Assembly (NCBI GenBank): GCA_963717695.1
Contig: CAVQWR010000001.1
Span: 620,001 to 684,000 of the forward strand
DNA length: 64,000 bases
Source: CAIWHR01 sp963717695
Lineage (GTDB): Bacteria > Pseudomonadota > Gammaproteobacteria > Burkholderiales > Casimicrobiaceae
Reading direction: 5' to 3'
A program made the translations under genes and the position numbers. The notes under the pieces are model-generated. The model did not search any database and was not told the origin of the DNA. It was given only the letters and a program-made list of their open reading frames with translations. This document shows, piece by piece, positions 26,507-36,500 of the stretch (its first letter is position 1; every line of letters begins with the position of its first letter).

Positions 26507-27232
26507 ATGGCAAAACTGACGGACCTGAAGGCGCTGCTCGAGGCCGCTCGCGCCAACGCGAAGCAGTCCGCGGAAAAGCCTGCGCCGCTCGGCGCCCGCG
26601 CCGCCAAAGCGCCACCAGTCGCGCAGCGGACGGCGACACCGTCACGAATATCCCCGGCGGCGACGCCACGGCGAGCGGTGTCCGCGAGCAAGCACGCCGA
26701 CGGCGACATCGACATCGCGAGCGCATTCGCCGACGTGCAGGCGGCTGCCGCCTTCGAACCGCGCGCGCCATGCGCCGTCCGCCCCGCGCCGATTCCGCAC
26801 CAGCGGATTGCCGACGATGCCGACGCGCTGGCCGCGTCGAAGTACGGCGCCGAGCCGATCACCGACACGTGGGAAGTCGGCCAGGAGCACGAGGCGCACC
26901 AGACGTTCCTGCGCCGGGGACTCGGCGCCGACATTCTCCCCAAGCTGCGCCGCGGTCACTGGTCGGTCCAGGGCGAGATCGACCTGCACGGGCACACCAC
27001 CGACGAAGCCCACGATGCACTCTCCGACTTTCTGGTCGAGGCGCGCCAGCATGGCTACCGCTGCGTGCGCGTGATCCACGGCAAGGGGCTCACGTCGCCC
27101 CAGCGCGAGCCGGTGCTGAAGGGCAAGGTGCGCAAATGGCTGTCGCACTGGGACGACGTCCTCGCGTATTGCGAGGCGCCGCGGCACGCGGGCGGCGGCG
27201 GCGCCGTGCTCGTGCTGCTGCGTGGCGCGTGA
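26507..27232 (+). CDS. Smr domain protein
   Basis: A 241-residue protein with a variable Ala/Lys-rich N-terminus (MAKLTDLKALLEAARANAKQ), and a C-terminal Smr domain. The domain has the conserved IDLHGHTTDEAHDAL block and VRVIHGKGL, as in E. coli SmrA/SmrB. Smr domains of this type are endonucleases; SmrB cleaves mRNA at collided ribosomes. The histidine in LHGH and the HGKG turn are intact. It lies downstream of trxB by 63 nt in the same direction and convergent with the maoC-like gene. Confidence 0.88.
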   Translation: MAKLTDLKALLEAARANAKQSAEKPAPLGARAAKAPPVAQRTATPSRISPAATPRRAVSASKHADGDIDIASAFADVQAAAAFEPRAPCAVRPAPIPHQRIADDADALAASKYGAEPITDTWEVGQEHEAHQTFLRRGLGADILPKLRRGHWSVQGEIDLHGHTTDEAHDALSDFLVEARQHGYRCVRVIHGKGLTSPQREPVLKGKVRKWLSHWDDVLAYCEAPRHAGGGGAVLVLLRGA

Positions 27233-27261
27233 CGCGGCTCACCGCGCCTTGCCGCGCGCGC

Positions 27262-27786
27262 TCACTCGCGGGCGAGGCCCCTGTTCGCCTCTCGCGCGTT
27301 CCCCCTGCTCCCCGGCTCGCGCCGCCGGATGAGGTTCATGGCCTTCATCGTCAGCACGATCTCGCCGCGCTGATTCAGCGCCTCGACGTAGCTCTTCACG
27401 AGGCCCCGATCCGGCTTCGAGCGTGACGGCGCGGCCTCGGCCACGGTGACGCGCACGGTCAGCGTGTCGCCGGGACGCACGGGAGCGAGCCAGCGCAGCT
27501 CGTCGATGCCCGGCGAGACGAGCGCCGCCACGTGCGAGAGATAGTGGTCGACCAGCACCCGCATCACCAGCGCGATCGTGTGCCACCCGCTCGCGATGAG
27601 GCCGCCGAATGGCCCCGCCAGCGCGGCCATGGGATCGGCGTGGATCGCCTGCGGGTCGTAGTGCCGCGCGAAGTCGACGATCTCGTCTTCGCTGATCGCG
27701 ATGCCGCCGAAGACCCCCACTGAGCCGGGCACATAATCCTCGAACCAGCGATCGTCGACGGGCGCGGCGATTCCGGGACCGTCCAC
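27262..27786 (-). CDS. MaoC-like (R)-hydratase family protein
   Basis: A 174-residue hot-dog-fold protein. The hydratase signature YDPQAIHADP (D and H as the expected catalytic pair) lies near residues 43-52, followed by GGLIASGWHTIALVMR, the usual central helix, and the closing strand pattern LRWLAPVRPGDTL. Members hydrate enoyl-CoA thioesters in fatty-acid or side-chain catabolism. It is the last gene of the yhdP-nit-maoC unit, starting 10 nt after the amidase stop. Substrate not assigned. Confidence 0.88.
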   Translation of the reverse strand: MDGPGIAAPVDDRWFEDYVPGSVGVFGGIAISEDEIVDFARHYDPQAIHADPMAALAGPFGGLIASGWHTIALVMRVLVDHYLSHVAALVSPGIDELRWLAPVRPGDTLTVRVTVAEAAPSRSKPDRGLVKSYVEALNQRGEIVLTMKAMNLIRRREPGSRGNAREANRGLARE

Positions 27787-27796
27787 GGCGCGAGCT

Positions 27797-28642
27797 TCAG
27801 AGAACGCGGTGCGACAGTGCGGGCAGCTGCGCGCGCACCTCGGCGAGGCGCACGGGATCGATGTCGCCGGCGACCACGCCCGGCCCTTCGTCCTGCTCCG
27901 CCACGATGTGTCCCCACGGGTCGATCAGCGCCGAGTGGCCGTAGGTCCGGCGTCCGTTCGGGTGTGCGCCGCCTTGCGCCGCGGCGAGCACATAGCACTG
28001 GTTCTCCACCGCGCGGGCGCGCAGCAGCAGGTGCCAGTGCGCGGCACCGGTCGTCGCGGTGAAGGCCGACGGCACGAGGATCAGCGACAGCGTGCCGAGG
28101 CCGCGGTAGAGCTCGGGGAAGCGCAGGTCGTAGCACACCGACAGTCCGACGCGGCCGCAGGGAAGGTCGACCGCGACCGGCGTGGTGCCGCGCTCGATCG
28201 TCCGCGCCTCGTCGTAATTCTCGTCGCCGCGCGCGAAGGCGAAGAGATGGATCTTGTCGTAGCGCGCGACGCGCGCGCCGTCCGGCCCGTACATCAGGCA
28301 GCTGCTGCGCACGCGTGTGGGATCGGTGGTTGCGAGCGGCACCGTGCCGCCGACGAGCCAGATGCCGTGCGTGCGGGCGACGCGCGCGAGAAAGTCCTGC
28401 TGCGGTCCGTCGCCGTCCCGCTCCTGCACGGCGAGCTTGTCGGTCGCGCGCGCGCCCAGGATGCCGAAATACTCGGGAAGCACGACGAGCCGAGCGCCGC
28501 CTGCCGCCGCCGCTGCGATCAGTGGCTCCGCGACGGCGAGATTCGCTGCCACGTCGTTGCCGGACACCATCTGAACCGCAGCGACGCGAAACGCGGCGGA
28601 TGACGCGGCACCCGGGCCCTGCGCTGTTCCTACCGTCGTCAT
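27797..28642 (-). CDS. Carbon-nitrogen hydrolase, Nit1/Nit2 type
   Basis: A 281-residue nitrilase-superfamily amidase with the full catalytic triad E57 (LPEYFG), K130 (YDKIHLF) and C170 (VCYDLRFPE). The RFPELYR and HWHLLLRARAVENQCYV blocks place it with the Nit1/Nit2 branch, which hydrolyses deaminated glutathione or omega-amides as metabolite repair. Its ATG overlaps the yhdP stop as ATGA, so translation is coupled to the AsmA-like gene; this yhdP-nit pairing is familiar in betaproteobacteria. Exact substrate inferred from family only. Confidence 0.92.
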   Translation of the reverse strand: MTTVGTAQGPGAASSAAFRVAAVQMVSGNDVAANLAVAEPLIAAAAAGGARLVVLPEYFGILGARATDKLAVQERDGDGPQQDFLARVARTHGIWLVGGTVPLATTDPTRVRSSCLMYGPDGARVARYDKIHLFAFARGDENYDEARTIERGTTPVAVDLPCGRVGLSVCYDLRFPELYRGLGTLSLILVPSAFTATTGAAHWHLLLRARAVENQCYVLAAAQGGAHPNGRRTYGHSALIDPWGHIVAEQDEGPGVVAGDIDPVRLAEVRAQLPALSHRVL

Positions 28643-31600
28643 TTCGATCCGCCCCCCACGGGCATCGCCGCCTGCGGCGCCGCGCTTGCCGTCGCCGTCG
28701 CGCCGCGCGTGACGATCGGTTCGGACCAGCTGCCCGTCACGGTGTACTGATAGCTGAATATCTGCTCGATCGGATCCTTCATCACCTTCTGCGCGAGCAG
28801 CGCGCCCGCGCCCACCGCCGCGCCGACGATCGGGTTGGCGAGGAAAAGAAGCGCGGCGCCAGCCGAGACGCTCGTCGACAGCGCGGGCTGGACCTTGACG
28901 GTCAGCCGCTGCGTCTCGCGCGCGAGATCGGCGTCGCCGGCGATGTCGACCTTCGCTGCGGGGCCAACGAGGCGCAGGTCGTCGGTGGTCATCACGCCGT
29001 CCTTCACGCGCACGTTGCCGGCGATGTCGTCGAAGGCGAACCCTTCGCTGAAGATGTCCTGGAAATCGAGGGTGATCCGGCGCGGCAGCGCCTGCAGCGA
29101 CAGCACGCCGAGCAGCTTGCCGATGCCGGGCTCGATCTTGGTGAAGCGCCCGGGGCCGACCGCGATCTTGAAGGCGCCGGACAGCGACGGGTAGTCGAAC
29201 TCGCTCGGCCCGCCGGCCCAGGCAAGCTGGCCATCGATCTTGGTCGCGGCGCCCTTGATCGCGTCGGGGTAGCCGAAGCGCGCGAGAAAGGCGCCGGCGT
29301 CCTTGGTCTCCAGCGCCACGTCGAGGCGCGTCTGCTGCGTCCTGCCGGTGACGCGCCACGCGCCCTTGCCATCGATCCGCCCGGCGTCGTTGGAAAGGAC
29401 GAGCTTCTCGATCTGCCAGTCCCTGTCGCCGGGGTGCGCAATCACCTCGACCCGCCCGAGATCGCGCTCGTGCGAAATGAAATTATCCGCCGCGATGTCG
29501 AGCGCCGGCCACGCATTGGAGGCTTCGGCCGGCGCGCTCGACTTGCCGGCGCCCGTCCATGGCGCAAGCTCGGCCGCGCCCGGCATCGCGAAGCGCGCGA
29601 GGCGCGCCACCAGCCGCCCGTTCGGCTGCGACGGATCGGGCATCAGCCACTGCGCGGTGCCCGCGACCTCGCGCCCATGCACGTCGAGCTTCCATTCCTC
29701 CCCGCCGCGACGGCCGCCGACCTTCATGTCGTGGAAGCGCCGCCCGAAGACCTCGAGCACGCCGGCATCGAGGTCGAATCCCGCGAACGCGAGGCTGCCC
29801 GACGGGAGGTCCGCGCCCTGCTTCATCGATGCCCGCAGCGCGAGCCAGTCGTCGAAATTGAGTGACGCGAGATCCGCGCGCACCCACAACCCAGGGCGGT
29901 CGGCGCGCGCCGCATTCGCCCGCTCTGCCGCGCGCCCGAGCACCACCTGTGCCCGCTGCGTCGTCATGTTCTCGCCAACGCGCTGCCGGCCGAGTGCCAC
30001 CTGCATCACGCGCCCGTAGGCAATGTCGAGCTCGTCGTCGTTCAGCCGGCCGGCATCGCTGCGTCGCACGAGGCGCAGCGGAACCGTGTCGGCGGCCGAC
30101 TTGCCGAGCGGCGCGGGCAAGTCGACGCTCGCGCCTTTCATGTTGCTTTCGAACTGCCACGTCGTGCCGTCGCGGCGAAGATCCCCCGCCAGCGTCCAGT
30201 CGACGGTGCCGTTGACCCGGTCGAGCAGTTCCGACGGATACAGCGCCCGCACGCTGGCGAGGTTCGAGACGCCTGCGCCGGTCACGCGCGCGTGACCGTC
30301 CGCGCTCGCGACCGAAACGCGCGCCGGCCCGCCGGCAATGTCCATCGTGACGTCGCGTGCATGCACGTCCTTTTCCGTGAACGCGAGCTTGCCGTTCACC
30401 TTCGCGAGCGGCGGCAGGCCGGCCAGCCGGAATTGCGCGTCGGCCAGCGCGATCTCTCCGGTGATGCGCGTGCTGTCGGGCTTGCCGAGCGGCAGGTCGA
30501 GGCGGAGGGCAAGGCGCGCGTCGCCGCTGCCGTCCACGCCGTCGGTGACGTGCCCGACCATGTCGGCCACCGGGCTCTGCTCGACGAAGCGCAGCAGATC
30601 CTTCACCGGTCCCGTCGCATCGCCTTCGACCCGCAGCAGCGGCACCGGCAGACGGAGGTCCGCGATCTCGGCGTGCGTGCGGCCCAGCTTCATATCGAAC
30701 GTGCGGCCGCGCGCCGCGTCGATCGTGAGCTTCATCCCTTCGAGCCGGAGCTCCCCGTCGAGCGCTTCGAGCGGCGGCCAGCGGTCGGCATAGGCGAGCG
30801 TCACCCCGCGCAGCTTGGACGTCACGAGGAACTGTCCGCCCTTGCCGTCGGCGAACGGAAAATCGGCGATGCGTCCGGTGAGCTTGAGGCGCGTGTCGGT
30901 CGCGACGCCGGTGACGAGCGCGCTGCGCAGCCAGTCGCGGGTCGCGGCATTCACCGCGAGCGGAAGATCGCGCTGCACCTCGCGCACGTCGACGTTGGCG
31001 AGCTGCGCCGTCATCTCGAGCTCACCGCTGCCCGCGGGCTGGGTCCGGAAGGTTCCCGCCGCGGTTCCGGTGACGCCCGGCAACGCGAATTCGAGCTTGT
31101 CGAAGCGCACCGCGGTGCTGTCGGCCTTGCGCTCCCATTGCACGTTGCCCGACATGCGCTCGAACGCGACCGGATTCGCAAATGCCTGCGGCAGCTCGAG
31201 CGTGCCGTTGCGGCTCGCGAGAGTGAGTTCGCCGCCCGCCCGCGTCGCCGTAATCGTGCCCGTGATGCCCGTCATGCCGGGGATTCCGTTCTGGGCGCGC
31301 ACGCCCGCATTGCCGAACTTCGCCGACCCGGCATAATCAGTCGGGGCTTCAGGGTCGCCTTGCCACGTTAGCCGGCCGTCGGTCAGCGTGCCGCGCGCGG
31401 CGAGCCGCACGAACTCGGCGCGCCATCGCTCGGGCAGCGGCGTGTGGATGGCGAGGTCTGACAGCGGCTCCAGCTGGATCCGGTCGAATTCGATGCGACC
31501 TGACTGCTGCGGCGTGTCGGGATCGTTCAGCGTGAGGAGGAAGTTGGTCGGCTCGAGACGCAGGCCGCCCGCCGTGTCGAACGCGAGGTCGCGCGTCGAG

Positions 31601-32586
31601 ATCTCGCGCAGCGTGGGCGACGCCTTGGCGGACACGCGGCCCGACAGGTGCGCGAGATCGAGCGGCGGCAGCGTTTCGCCGAGGCGCGCCCGCACATCCT
31701 GCAGCTCGAGGTCGGCAACGATGCTGCTCGCATCGCCGCCTGCCACGTCGAACCAGAGGCGCACTGCGCCCTTTCCGGTGGACAACTCGATCGGCAGGGG
31801 CACCCATTGTCGCCAGGCGCCGACGTCGGCGTAGTCGAGTCGAAGGTAGATGGTCCCGTTCGCGGTCTTCCAGTCGCCCATCGTCACGAGGCGGAAGTCG
31901 CCGCGCAGGTCGAGCGGCGCGGACACGTCGGGGGGCGGCGTGCCCTTGAGACCGAACCGGTGACGGCCGAACTGGTTCTCGAGCTTGAACTGGACGTGCT
32001 CCAGCACGAGTTGTGGCGCAGCGCGCGCCGCGTCGACCCACGTGATCTGCGCATCGCGGACGATGATCCGTCGCTGCCGCAGCAGCCAGTCGGTCACCGG
32101 AGATTGCGCTGCGGATTGATTGGGGTCGAACCGCAGGCCCGCGACCTGAAGGATGCCGGAGGCGTCGCGGCTGACCGCGAGCTGCGGCCGTTCGATGACG
32201 AGCTCCTTCAGCCGCAATTCGAACAGCGGCAGCGACGTCCACGCGATGATGAGCTCGACCTGCGGGAGATCGAGCAGCGGCGGGTCGGTCGCTTGCGCGG
32301 CGCCGCGCAGACGGAAGCCGCCGATCACGAGCTTGGGGTTCCAGCCGTCCCAGCCGGTGGAAAGCGATGCGATCTCGACCGGCTGGCCGAGCTCGCGCGC
32401 GAGGGCGGCCTTCAGCGTCTCCCGGTACTCCTCGACGTGCGGAAACACGATGAACCGCACCGCGAGCAGCGCCAGCGCGAGGATTGCGAAACCCGCGACG
32501 AGGAGGACGCCCGCGGCGCGGGCGATGCGGGCCATTAATGGCGCGCTCGCATCCGGGGCGCGGCGGTTGGCGCGCACGAAAGGCAT
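28639..32586 (-). CDS. yhdP: AsmA-like inner-membrane protein YhdP (lipid transport)
   Basis: A 1315-residue protein with one N-terminal membrane helix (ARAAGVLLVAGFAILALALLA) and a very long periplasmic, beta-strand-rich body, typical of the YhdP/TamB bridge-like proteins that move phospholipids to the outer membrane. The N-terminal STGWDGWNPKLVIGGFRL and the C-terminal DUF3971/AsmA segment with KIDGQLAWAGGPSEFDYPSL and SLQALPRRITLDFQDIFSEG are characteristic. Length matches E. coli YhdP (about 1266). The start may be 32586 or 32535; neither has a clear ribosome site. Divergent from glnE and overlapping nit by 4 nt. Confidence 0.92.
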   Translation of the reverse strand: MPFVRANRRAPDASAPLMARIARAAGVLLVAGFAILALALLAVRFIVFPHVEEYRETLKAALARELGQPVEIASLSTGWDGWNPKLVIGGFRLRGAAQATDPPLLDLPQVELIIAWTSLPLFELRLKELVIERPQLAVSRDASGILQVAGLRFDPNQSAAQSPVTDWLLRQRRIIVRDAQITWVDAARAAPQLVLEHVQFKLENQFGRHRFGLKGTPPPDVSAPLDLRGDFRLVTMGDWKTANGTIYLRLDYADVGAWRQWVPLPIELSTGKGAVRLWFDVAGGDASSIVADLELQDVRARLGETLPPLDLAHLSGRVSAKASPTLREISTRDLAFDTAGGLRLEPTNFLLTLNDPDTPQQSGRIEFDRIQLEPLSDLAIHTPLPERWRAEFVRLAARGTLTDGRLTWQGDPEAPTDYAGSAKFGNAGVRAQNGIPGMTGITGTITATRAGGELTLASRNGTLELPQAFANPVAFERMSGNVQWERKADSTAVRFDKLEFALPGVTGTAAGTFRTQPAGSGELEMTAQLANVDVREVQRDLPLAVNAATRDWLRSALVTGVATDTRLKLTGRIADFPFADGKGGQFLVTSKLRGVTLAYADRWPPLEALDGELRLEGMKLTIDAARGRTFDMKLGRTHAEIADLRLPVPLLRVEGDATGPVKDLLRFVEQSPVADMVGHVTDGVDGSGDARLALRLDLPLGKPDSTRITGEIALADAQFRLAGLPPLAKVNGKLAFTEKDVHARDVTMDIAGGPARVSVASADGHARVTGAGVSNLASVRALYPSELLDRVNGTVDWTLAGDLRRDGTTWQFESNMKGASVDLPAPLGKSAADTVPLRLVRRSDAGRLNDDELDIAYGRVMQVALGRQRVGENMTTQRAQVVLGRAAERANAARADRPGLWVRADLASLNFDDWLALRASMKQGADLPSGSLAFAGFDLDAGVLEVFGRRFHDMKVGGRRGGEEWKLDVHGREVAGTAQWLMPDPSQPNGRLVARLARFAMPGAAELAPWTGAGKSSAPAEASNAWPALDIAADNFISHERDLGRVEVIAHPGDRDWQIEKLVLSNDAGRIDGKGAWRVTGRTQQTRLDVALETKDAGAFLARFGYPDAIKGAATKIDGQLAWAGGPSEFDYPSLSGAFKIAVGPGRFTKIEPGIGKLLGVLSLQALPRRITLDFQDIFSEGFAFDDIAGNVRVKDGVMTTDDLRLVGPAAKVDIAGDADLARETQRLTVKVQPALSTSVSAGAALLFLANPIVGAAVGAGALLAQKVMKDPIEQIFSYQYTVTGSWSEPIVTRGATATASAAPQAAMPVGGGSK

Positions 32587-32687
32587 AATGGGAATTCGGT
32601 CGTCTATTGTATCGGAAGGGGGGCGCGACTCCTCTTATTGACGGCCGCCGCACCGTTCCGTTCCCGACGCCCTTCCGCGCTGCCCCG

Positions 32688-35465
32688 ATGCCCACCCTGC
32701 CCCCGCGCCTCGCCGCGCTTTCCTACAGCCATTACGCGACGCAGGCATGGGTCGCGCATCCCGAAGACGGCGACTGGCTCGCCGACGCGTGCACGGCGCC
32801 CTTCGACTGGCCGACCGCCGAGGCGGCGCTCGCGAGCGTGGTCGCCGGCGGCGACGCCGCCGGCCTCGCCCGCACACTGCGCCGGCTGCGCCGGCGCGTG
32901 TACCTTCATTCGATGCTGCGCGACCTCGACGGCGCGGCCTCCCTCGACGAAGTCTGCGGCAACATGACGCGGCTGGCCGACAACGCAATCGATGCGGCGG
33001 TGACGCTGCATCACCGCGCGCTCGCCGCGGCGCACGGCGAGCCGCGCGACGAGTCGGGCACGGCGCAGCAGCTCGTGGCCATCGGCATGGGCAAGCTGGG
33101 CGGCGGCGAGCTCAACGTCTCCTCCGACATCGACCTCGTGTTCGTCTATCCATCGGACGGCGGCACCGACGGCCAACGCGCGCTCGCCAACCGCGAGTTC
33201 TTCGATCGTCTCGGGCGCCGCGTGATCGGCGCGCTCGACGACGTGACGGAGGACGGCTTCGTGTTTCGCGTCGACATGCGGCTGCGTCCTTACGGCGAGA
33301 GCGGCCCGCTGACGGTGCCGTTCGCCGCGCTGGAGGAATACCTCATCACGCAGGGACGCACATGGGAGCGCTACGCGTGGCTCAAGGCCCGGCCGCTGAC
33401 CGGTACCCGTCATGCCGAGGTGATCGAGCTCATCACGCCGTTCGTATTCCGCAAGTACCTCGATTTCGACGCCTACGAGGGTCTGCGCGACGTGCATCGG
33501 CAGATCCGCGCCCAGGGAAAGCGGCGCGACTACGCGGCCGACGTGAAGCTCGGACCGGGCGGCATTCGCGAGATCGAGTTCATTGCGCAGGCGCTGCAGC
33601 TCGTGCGCGGCGGCCGCGAGCCCGCGCTGCGCGTGCGCGGGACGCAGCAGGCGCTGGCCGCCATCGGCGCGCGAGGCCTTCTGCCGGGAACGACCACGGC
33701 CGAGTTGCAGCGCGCCTACGTCTTCCTGCGCAACGTCGAGCACCGGCTGCAGTACCGCGACGACCGGCAGACGCAGAGGATCCCGTCCGATCCGGGCGAG
33801 CAGGACGCGCTGGCGCGCGCCGCGGGATTCGATTCGGTGCCGGCGTTCGCCGCCGCGCTCGAGCGTCAGCGCAAGGCCGTCGCGACGCAGTTCGCCGCGC
33901 TCTTCGGCGATCGCGCAAGCGACGCGAGCGGCGGTGGTGCAGATGGCAAGGCATCCAGCGCGAGCCACGATGCGCTGGCGGCACTCTGGCGCGGCGACGT
34001 CGCGCCGGACAGCGCGAACGAAATGCTGGCGGCGCTCGGCTTCGCCGATCCGGCTCGCCTCGCCGGCGACCTTGCGCGCGTGCGGACGGGCGCCCGTTAC
34101 GGTCAGCTTCCGGCACTGTCCCGCCAGCGCATCGACGTGCTGGTGCCCGACCTTCTCGCTGCAGCGGCGGAAACCAAGGTCGACGGCGCCGATGCGCAGG
34201 CGATCTTCGGCCGCCTCCTCAACCTGCTGGAGTCGGTCAGCCGGAGAAGCGCCTACCTTGCGCTCCTTACCGAGCATCCGCCGGTGCTGCCGCGGCTCGC
34301 GCAGCTCGCGGGCGCATCGGCATGGGCCGCCGATTACCTGACGCGGCATCCGATGCTGCTGGACGAGCTGCTCGACGCGCGCGTTCTGCTCGAGGAACCG
34401 GACTGGGAAGCGTGGCGGCGCGAGATTGCCGGACTGATGGCAAGCCATGCCGGAGATCCGGAGCGGCAGATGGATGCGCTCCGCCATTTCCAGCATGCGC
34501 ACTCGTTTCGATTGCTCGCCCAGGATCTCGCGGGCCTCCTCACCGTCGAGCGTCTCGCCGATCACCTGTCCGCGCTTGCCGACATCGTCATCGCGGCGAC
34601 GCTTCCCGAGGTGTGGAAGCAGGTGGGCGGCACGGATGCCGCGCCGCCCAGATTCGCGGTGATCGGGTACGGCAAGCTGGGGGGCAAGGAGCTCGGCTAC
34701 GCATCCGATCTCGACCTCGTGTTCCTCTACGACGACGCCGACGAGGCGGCGCCGGTGCGCTACACGCGATACGGCCAGCGTGTCGTCACCTGGCTCACGG
34801 CCACCACCGGCGCCGGCGCGCTCTATGCGACGGATTTGAGGCTGCGGCCCGACGGCGATGCCGGACTCCTCGTCGCATCGTTTGCGGGATTCTGCCGCTA
34901 CGAGCGCGAGCAGGCGTGGACGTGGGAGCACCAGGCGCTGACACGCGCGCGATTCGTCGCCGGCGACGCCGCCATCGGTGCCGCCTTCGAGTCCGCGCGC
35001 GAGGCGATCCTGCGACTGCCGCGCGAGCGTTCGCGCCTGCATGCCGACGTGACCGCGATGCGGCAGCGGATGGCTGCGGGCCACCCCAACCGCACGGCGT
35101 TTTTCGACCTCAAGCACGACATCGGCGGCATGGTGGATGTCGAGTTCGCGGTGCAGTTCCTCGTGCTTGCGCACGCGCACGAACATCCTCCCCTGACACG
35201 CAACGCCGGGAACATCGCGCTGCTCGGCATCGCCGCCGAGCTCGGTCTCGTGCCGGCATCGCTCGCGGCCGCCGCGGGCGATGCCTATCGCGATTTCCGC
35301 CGTCTGCAGCACCAGATCCGGCTGACCGGCGCCGCGCACGCGCGGGTCGAGCCGGACGCGCAGTCGGAGCGCCGGAACGCTGTCGTGGCGCTGTGGGCGC
35401 ACGTGTTCGGCGCGCCGCGAGCGACGGACGCCGCCGCGGCATCGGGCAGCCCGCTGACGGCTTGA
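32688..35465 (+). CDS. glnE: Glutamine synthetase adenylyltransferase/deadenylylase
   Basis: A 925-residue bifunctional enzyme controlling glutamine synthetase by adenylylation and its reversal. Both nucleotidyltransferase halves are present: the N-terminal half with GMGKLGGGELNVSSDIDL and the C-terminal half with GYGKLGGKELGYASDLDL, each keeping the paired aspartates for metal. Family length is about 945. The ATG at 32688 fits the family N-terminus PPRLAALSYSHY; an in-frame TTG at 32607 is an alternative. Partners in this window include the P-II protein at 45.8-46.1 kb. Confidence 0.95.
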   Translation: MPTLPPRLAALSYSHYATQAWVAHPEDGDWLADACTAPFDWPTAEAALASVVAGGDAAGLARTLRRLRRRVYLHSMLRDLDGAASLDEVCGNMTRLADNAIDAAVTLHHRALAAAHGEPRDESGTAQQLVAIGMGKLGGGELNVSSDIDLVFVYPSDGGTDGQRALANREFFDRLGRRVIGALDDVTEDGFVFRVDMRLRPYGESGPLTVPFAALEEYLITQGRTWERYAWLKARPLTGTRHAEVIELITPFVFRKYLDFDAYEGLRDVHRQIRAQGKRRDYAADVKLGPGGIREIEFIAQALQLVRGGREPALRVRGTQQALAAIGARGLLPGTTTAELQRAYVFLRNVEHRLQYRDDRQTQRIPSDPGEQDALARAAGFDSVPAFAAALERQRKAVATQFAALFGDRASDASGGGADGKASSASHDALAALWRGDVAPDSANEMLAALGFADPARLAGDLARVRTGARYGQLPALSRQRIDVLVPDLLAAAAETKVDGADAQAIFGRLLNLLESVSRRSAYLALLTEHPPVLPRLAQLAGASAWAADYLTRHPMLLDELLDARVLLEEPDWEAWRREIAGLMASHAGDPERQMDALRHFQHAHSFRLLAQDLAGLLTVERLADHLSALADIVIAATLPEVWKQVGGTDAAPPRFAVIGYGKLGGKELGYASDLDLVFLYDDADEAAPVRYTRYGQRVVTWLTATTGAGALYATDLRLRPDGDAGLLVASFAGFCRYEREQAWTWEHQALTRARFVAGDAAIGAAFESAREAILRLPRERSRLHADVTAMRQRMAAGHPNRTAFFDLKHDIGGMVDVEFAVQFLVLAHAHEHPPLTRNAGNIALLGIAAELGLVPASLAAAAGDAYRDFRRLQHQIRLTGAAHARVEPDAQSERRNAVVALWAHVFGAPRATDAAAASGSPLTA

Positions 35466-35573
35466 CCCGCCCGCGGAGGAGCCAACTCCTGCGAACACGT
35501 CGCGCCGGCGCCGGGAACGGGCGGGGAATCGGCTAAAATCGACCTTTGCGACGATTCGAGGGAGACTCCCGCC

Positions 35574-36500
35574 ATGTCGATGGCAGACCGCGACGGTTGG
35601 ATCTGGTACGACGGCAAGATGGTGCCGTGGCGCGACGCCACCACGCACGTGCTCACCCACACGCTGCACTACGGCATGGGCGTGTTCGAGGGCGTGCGCG
35701 CCTACAAGACGGCGGAAGGCCCCGCGATCTTCCGGCTGCGCGACCACACCGAGCGGCTCTTTCGCTCGGCGCGCATCTTCATGATGAAGATCCCGTACAG
35801 CATCGAGGAGATCGAGGCCGCGCAGATCGCCTGCGTCCGCGACAACAAGCTCGAGTCGTGCTATCTGCGCCCGCTGGTCTTCTACGGCTCGACGGCGATG
35901 GGCGTGGCGGCGCGCTCGAACCCCGTGCGCGTCGCAATCGCGGCGTGGCCGTGGGGCGCGTACCTGGGTGCGGACGGTCTCGAGAAGGGCATTCGCGTGA
36001 AGACGTCGTCGTTCACGCACCATCACCCGAACATCACGATGTGCAATGCGAAGGCCGTCGGCAACTATCCGGTGTCGATCCTCGCCAACCAGGAAGCGAC
36101 CCACGACGGCTACGAGGAGGCGATGCTGCTCGACCCGCAGGGCTTCGTGTGCCAGGGCTCGGGCGAGAACGTGTTCATCGTCCGCGACGGCAAGCTGCAC
36201 ACGCCGGATCTTTCCGGCGGCGCGCTCAACGGCATCACGCGCGACACCATCATCACGTTCGCGGGCGAGCTCGGCATTCCGGTGATCGAGCGGCGCATCA
36301 CGCGCGACGAGGTCTACCTCGCCGACGAGGCGTTCTTCACCGGCACCGCGGCGGAAGTCACGCCGATCCGCGAATTCGACAACCGGCCGATCGGCGACGG
36401 CAAGCGCGGACCCGTCACGGCGCGGCTGCAGACGCTGTTCTTCGATACCGTCAACGGCCGCAATCCGGCGAAGAAGTCATGGCTGACGAGAGTGCAATGA
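35574..36500 (+). CDS. ilvE: Branched-chain amino acid aminotransferase
   Basis: A 308-residue class IV PLP enzyme catalysing the last step of Val, Leu and Ile synthesis. The PLP lysine is K160 in CNAKAVGNYP; other signatures are HTLHYGMGVFEGVRAY near residues 29-45 and GSGENVFIVRDGKLHTP. RBS GGGAGACTCCCGCC precedes the ATG. It is followed by the CHCC zinc-finger gene with an ATGA overlap and then waaF, a conserved betaproteobacterial order. Confidence 0.96.
   Translation: MSMADRDGWIWYDGKMVPWRDATTHVLTHTLHYGMGVFEGVRAYKTAEGPAIFRLRDHTERLFRSARIFMMKIPYSIEEIEAAQIACVRDNKLESCYLRPLVFYGSTAMGVAARSNPVRVAIAAWPWGAYLGADGLEKGIRVKTSSFTHHHPNITMCNAKAVGNYPVSILANQEATHDGYEEAMLLDPQGFVCQGSGENVFIVRDGKLHTPDLSGGALNGITRDTIITFAGELGIPVIERRITRDEVYLADEAFFTGTAAEVTPIREFDNRPIGDGKRGPVTARLQTLFFDTVNGRNPAKKSWLTRVQ

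Noticed and set aside
32604..36200. Open frame of about 1200 codons on the minus strand opposite glnE and ilvE
   Set aside because: Arg/His/Ala-rich mirror of a high-GC gene; glnE and ilvE have complete family motifs on the plus strand.
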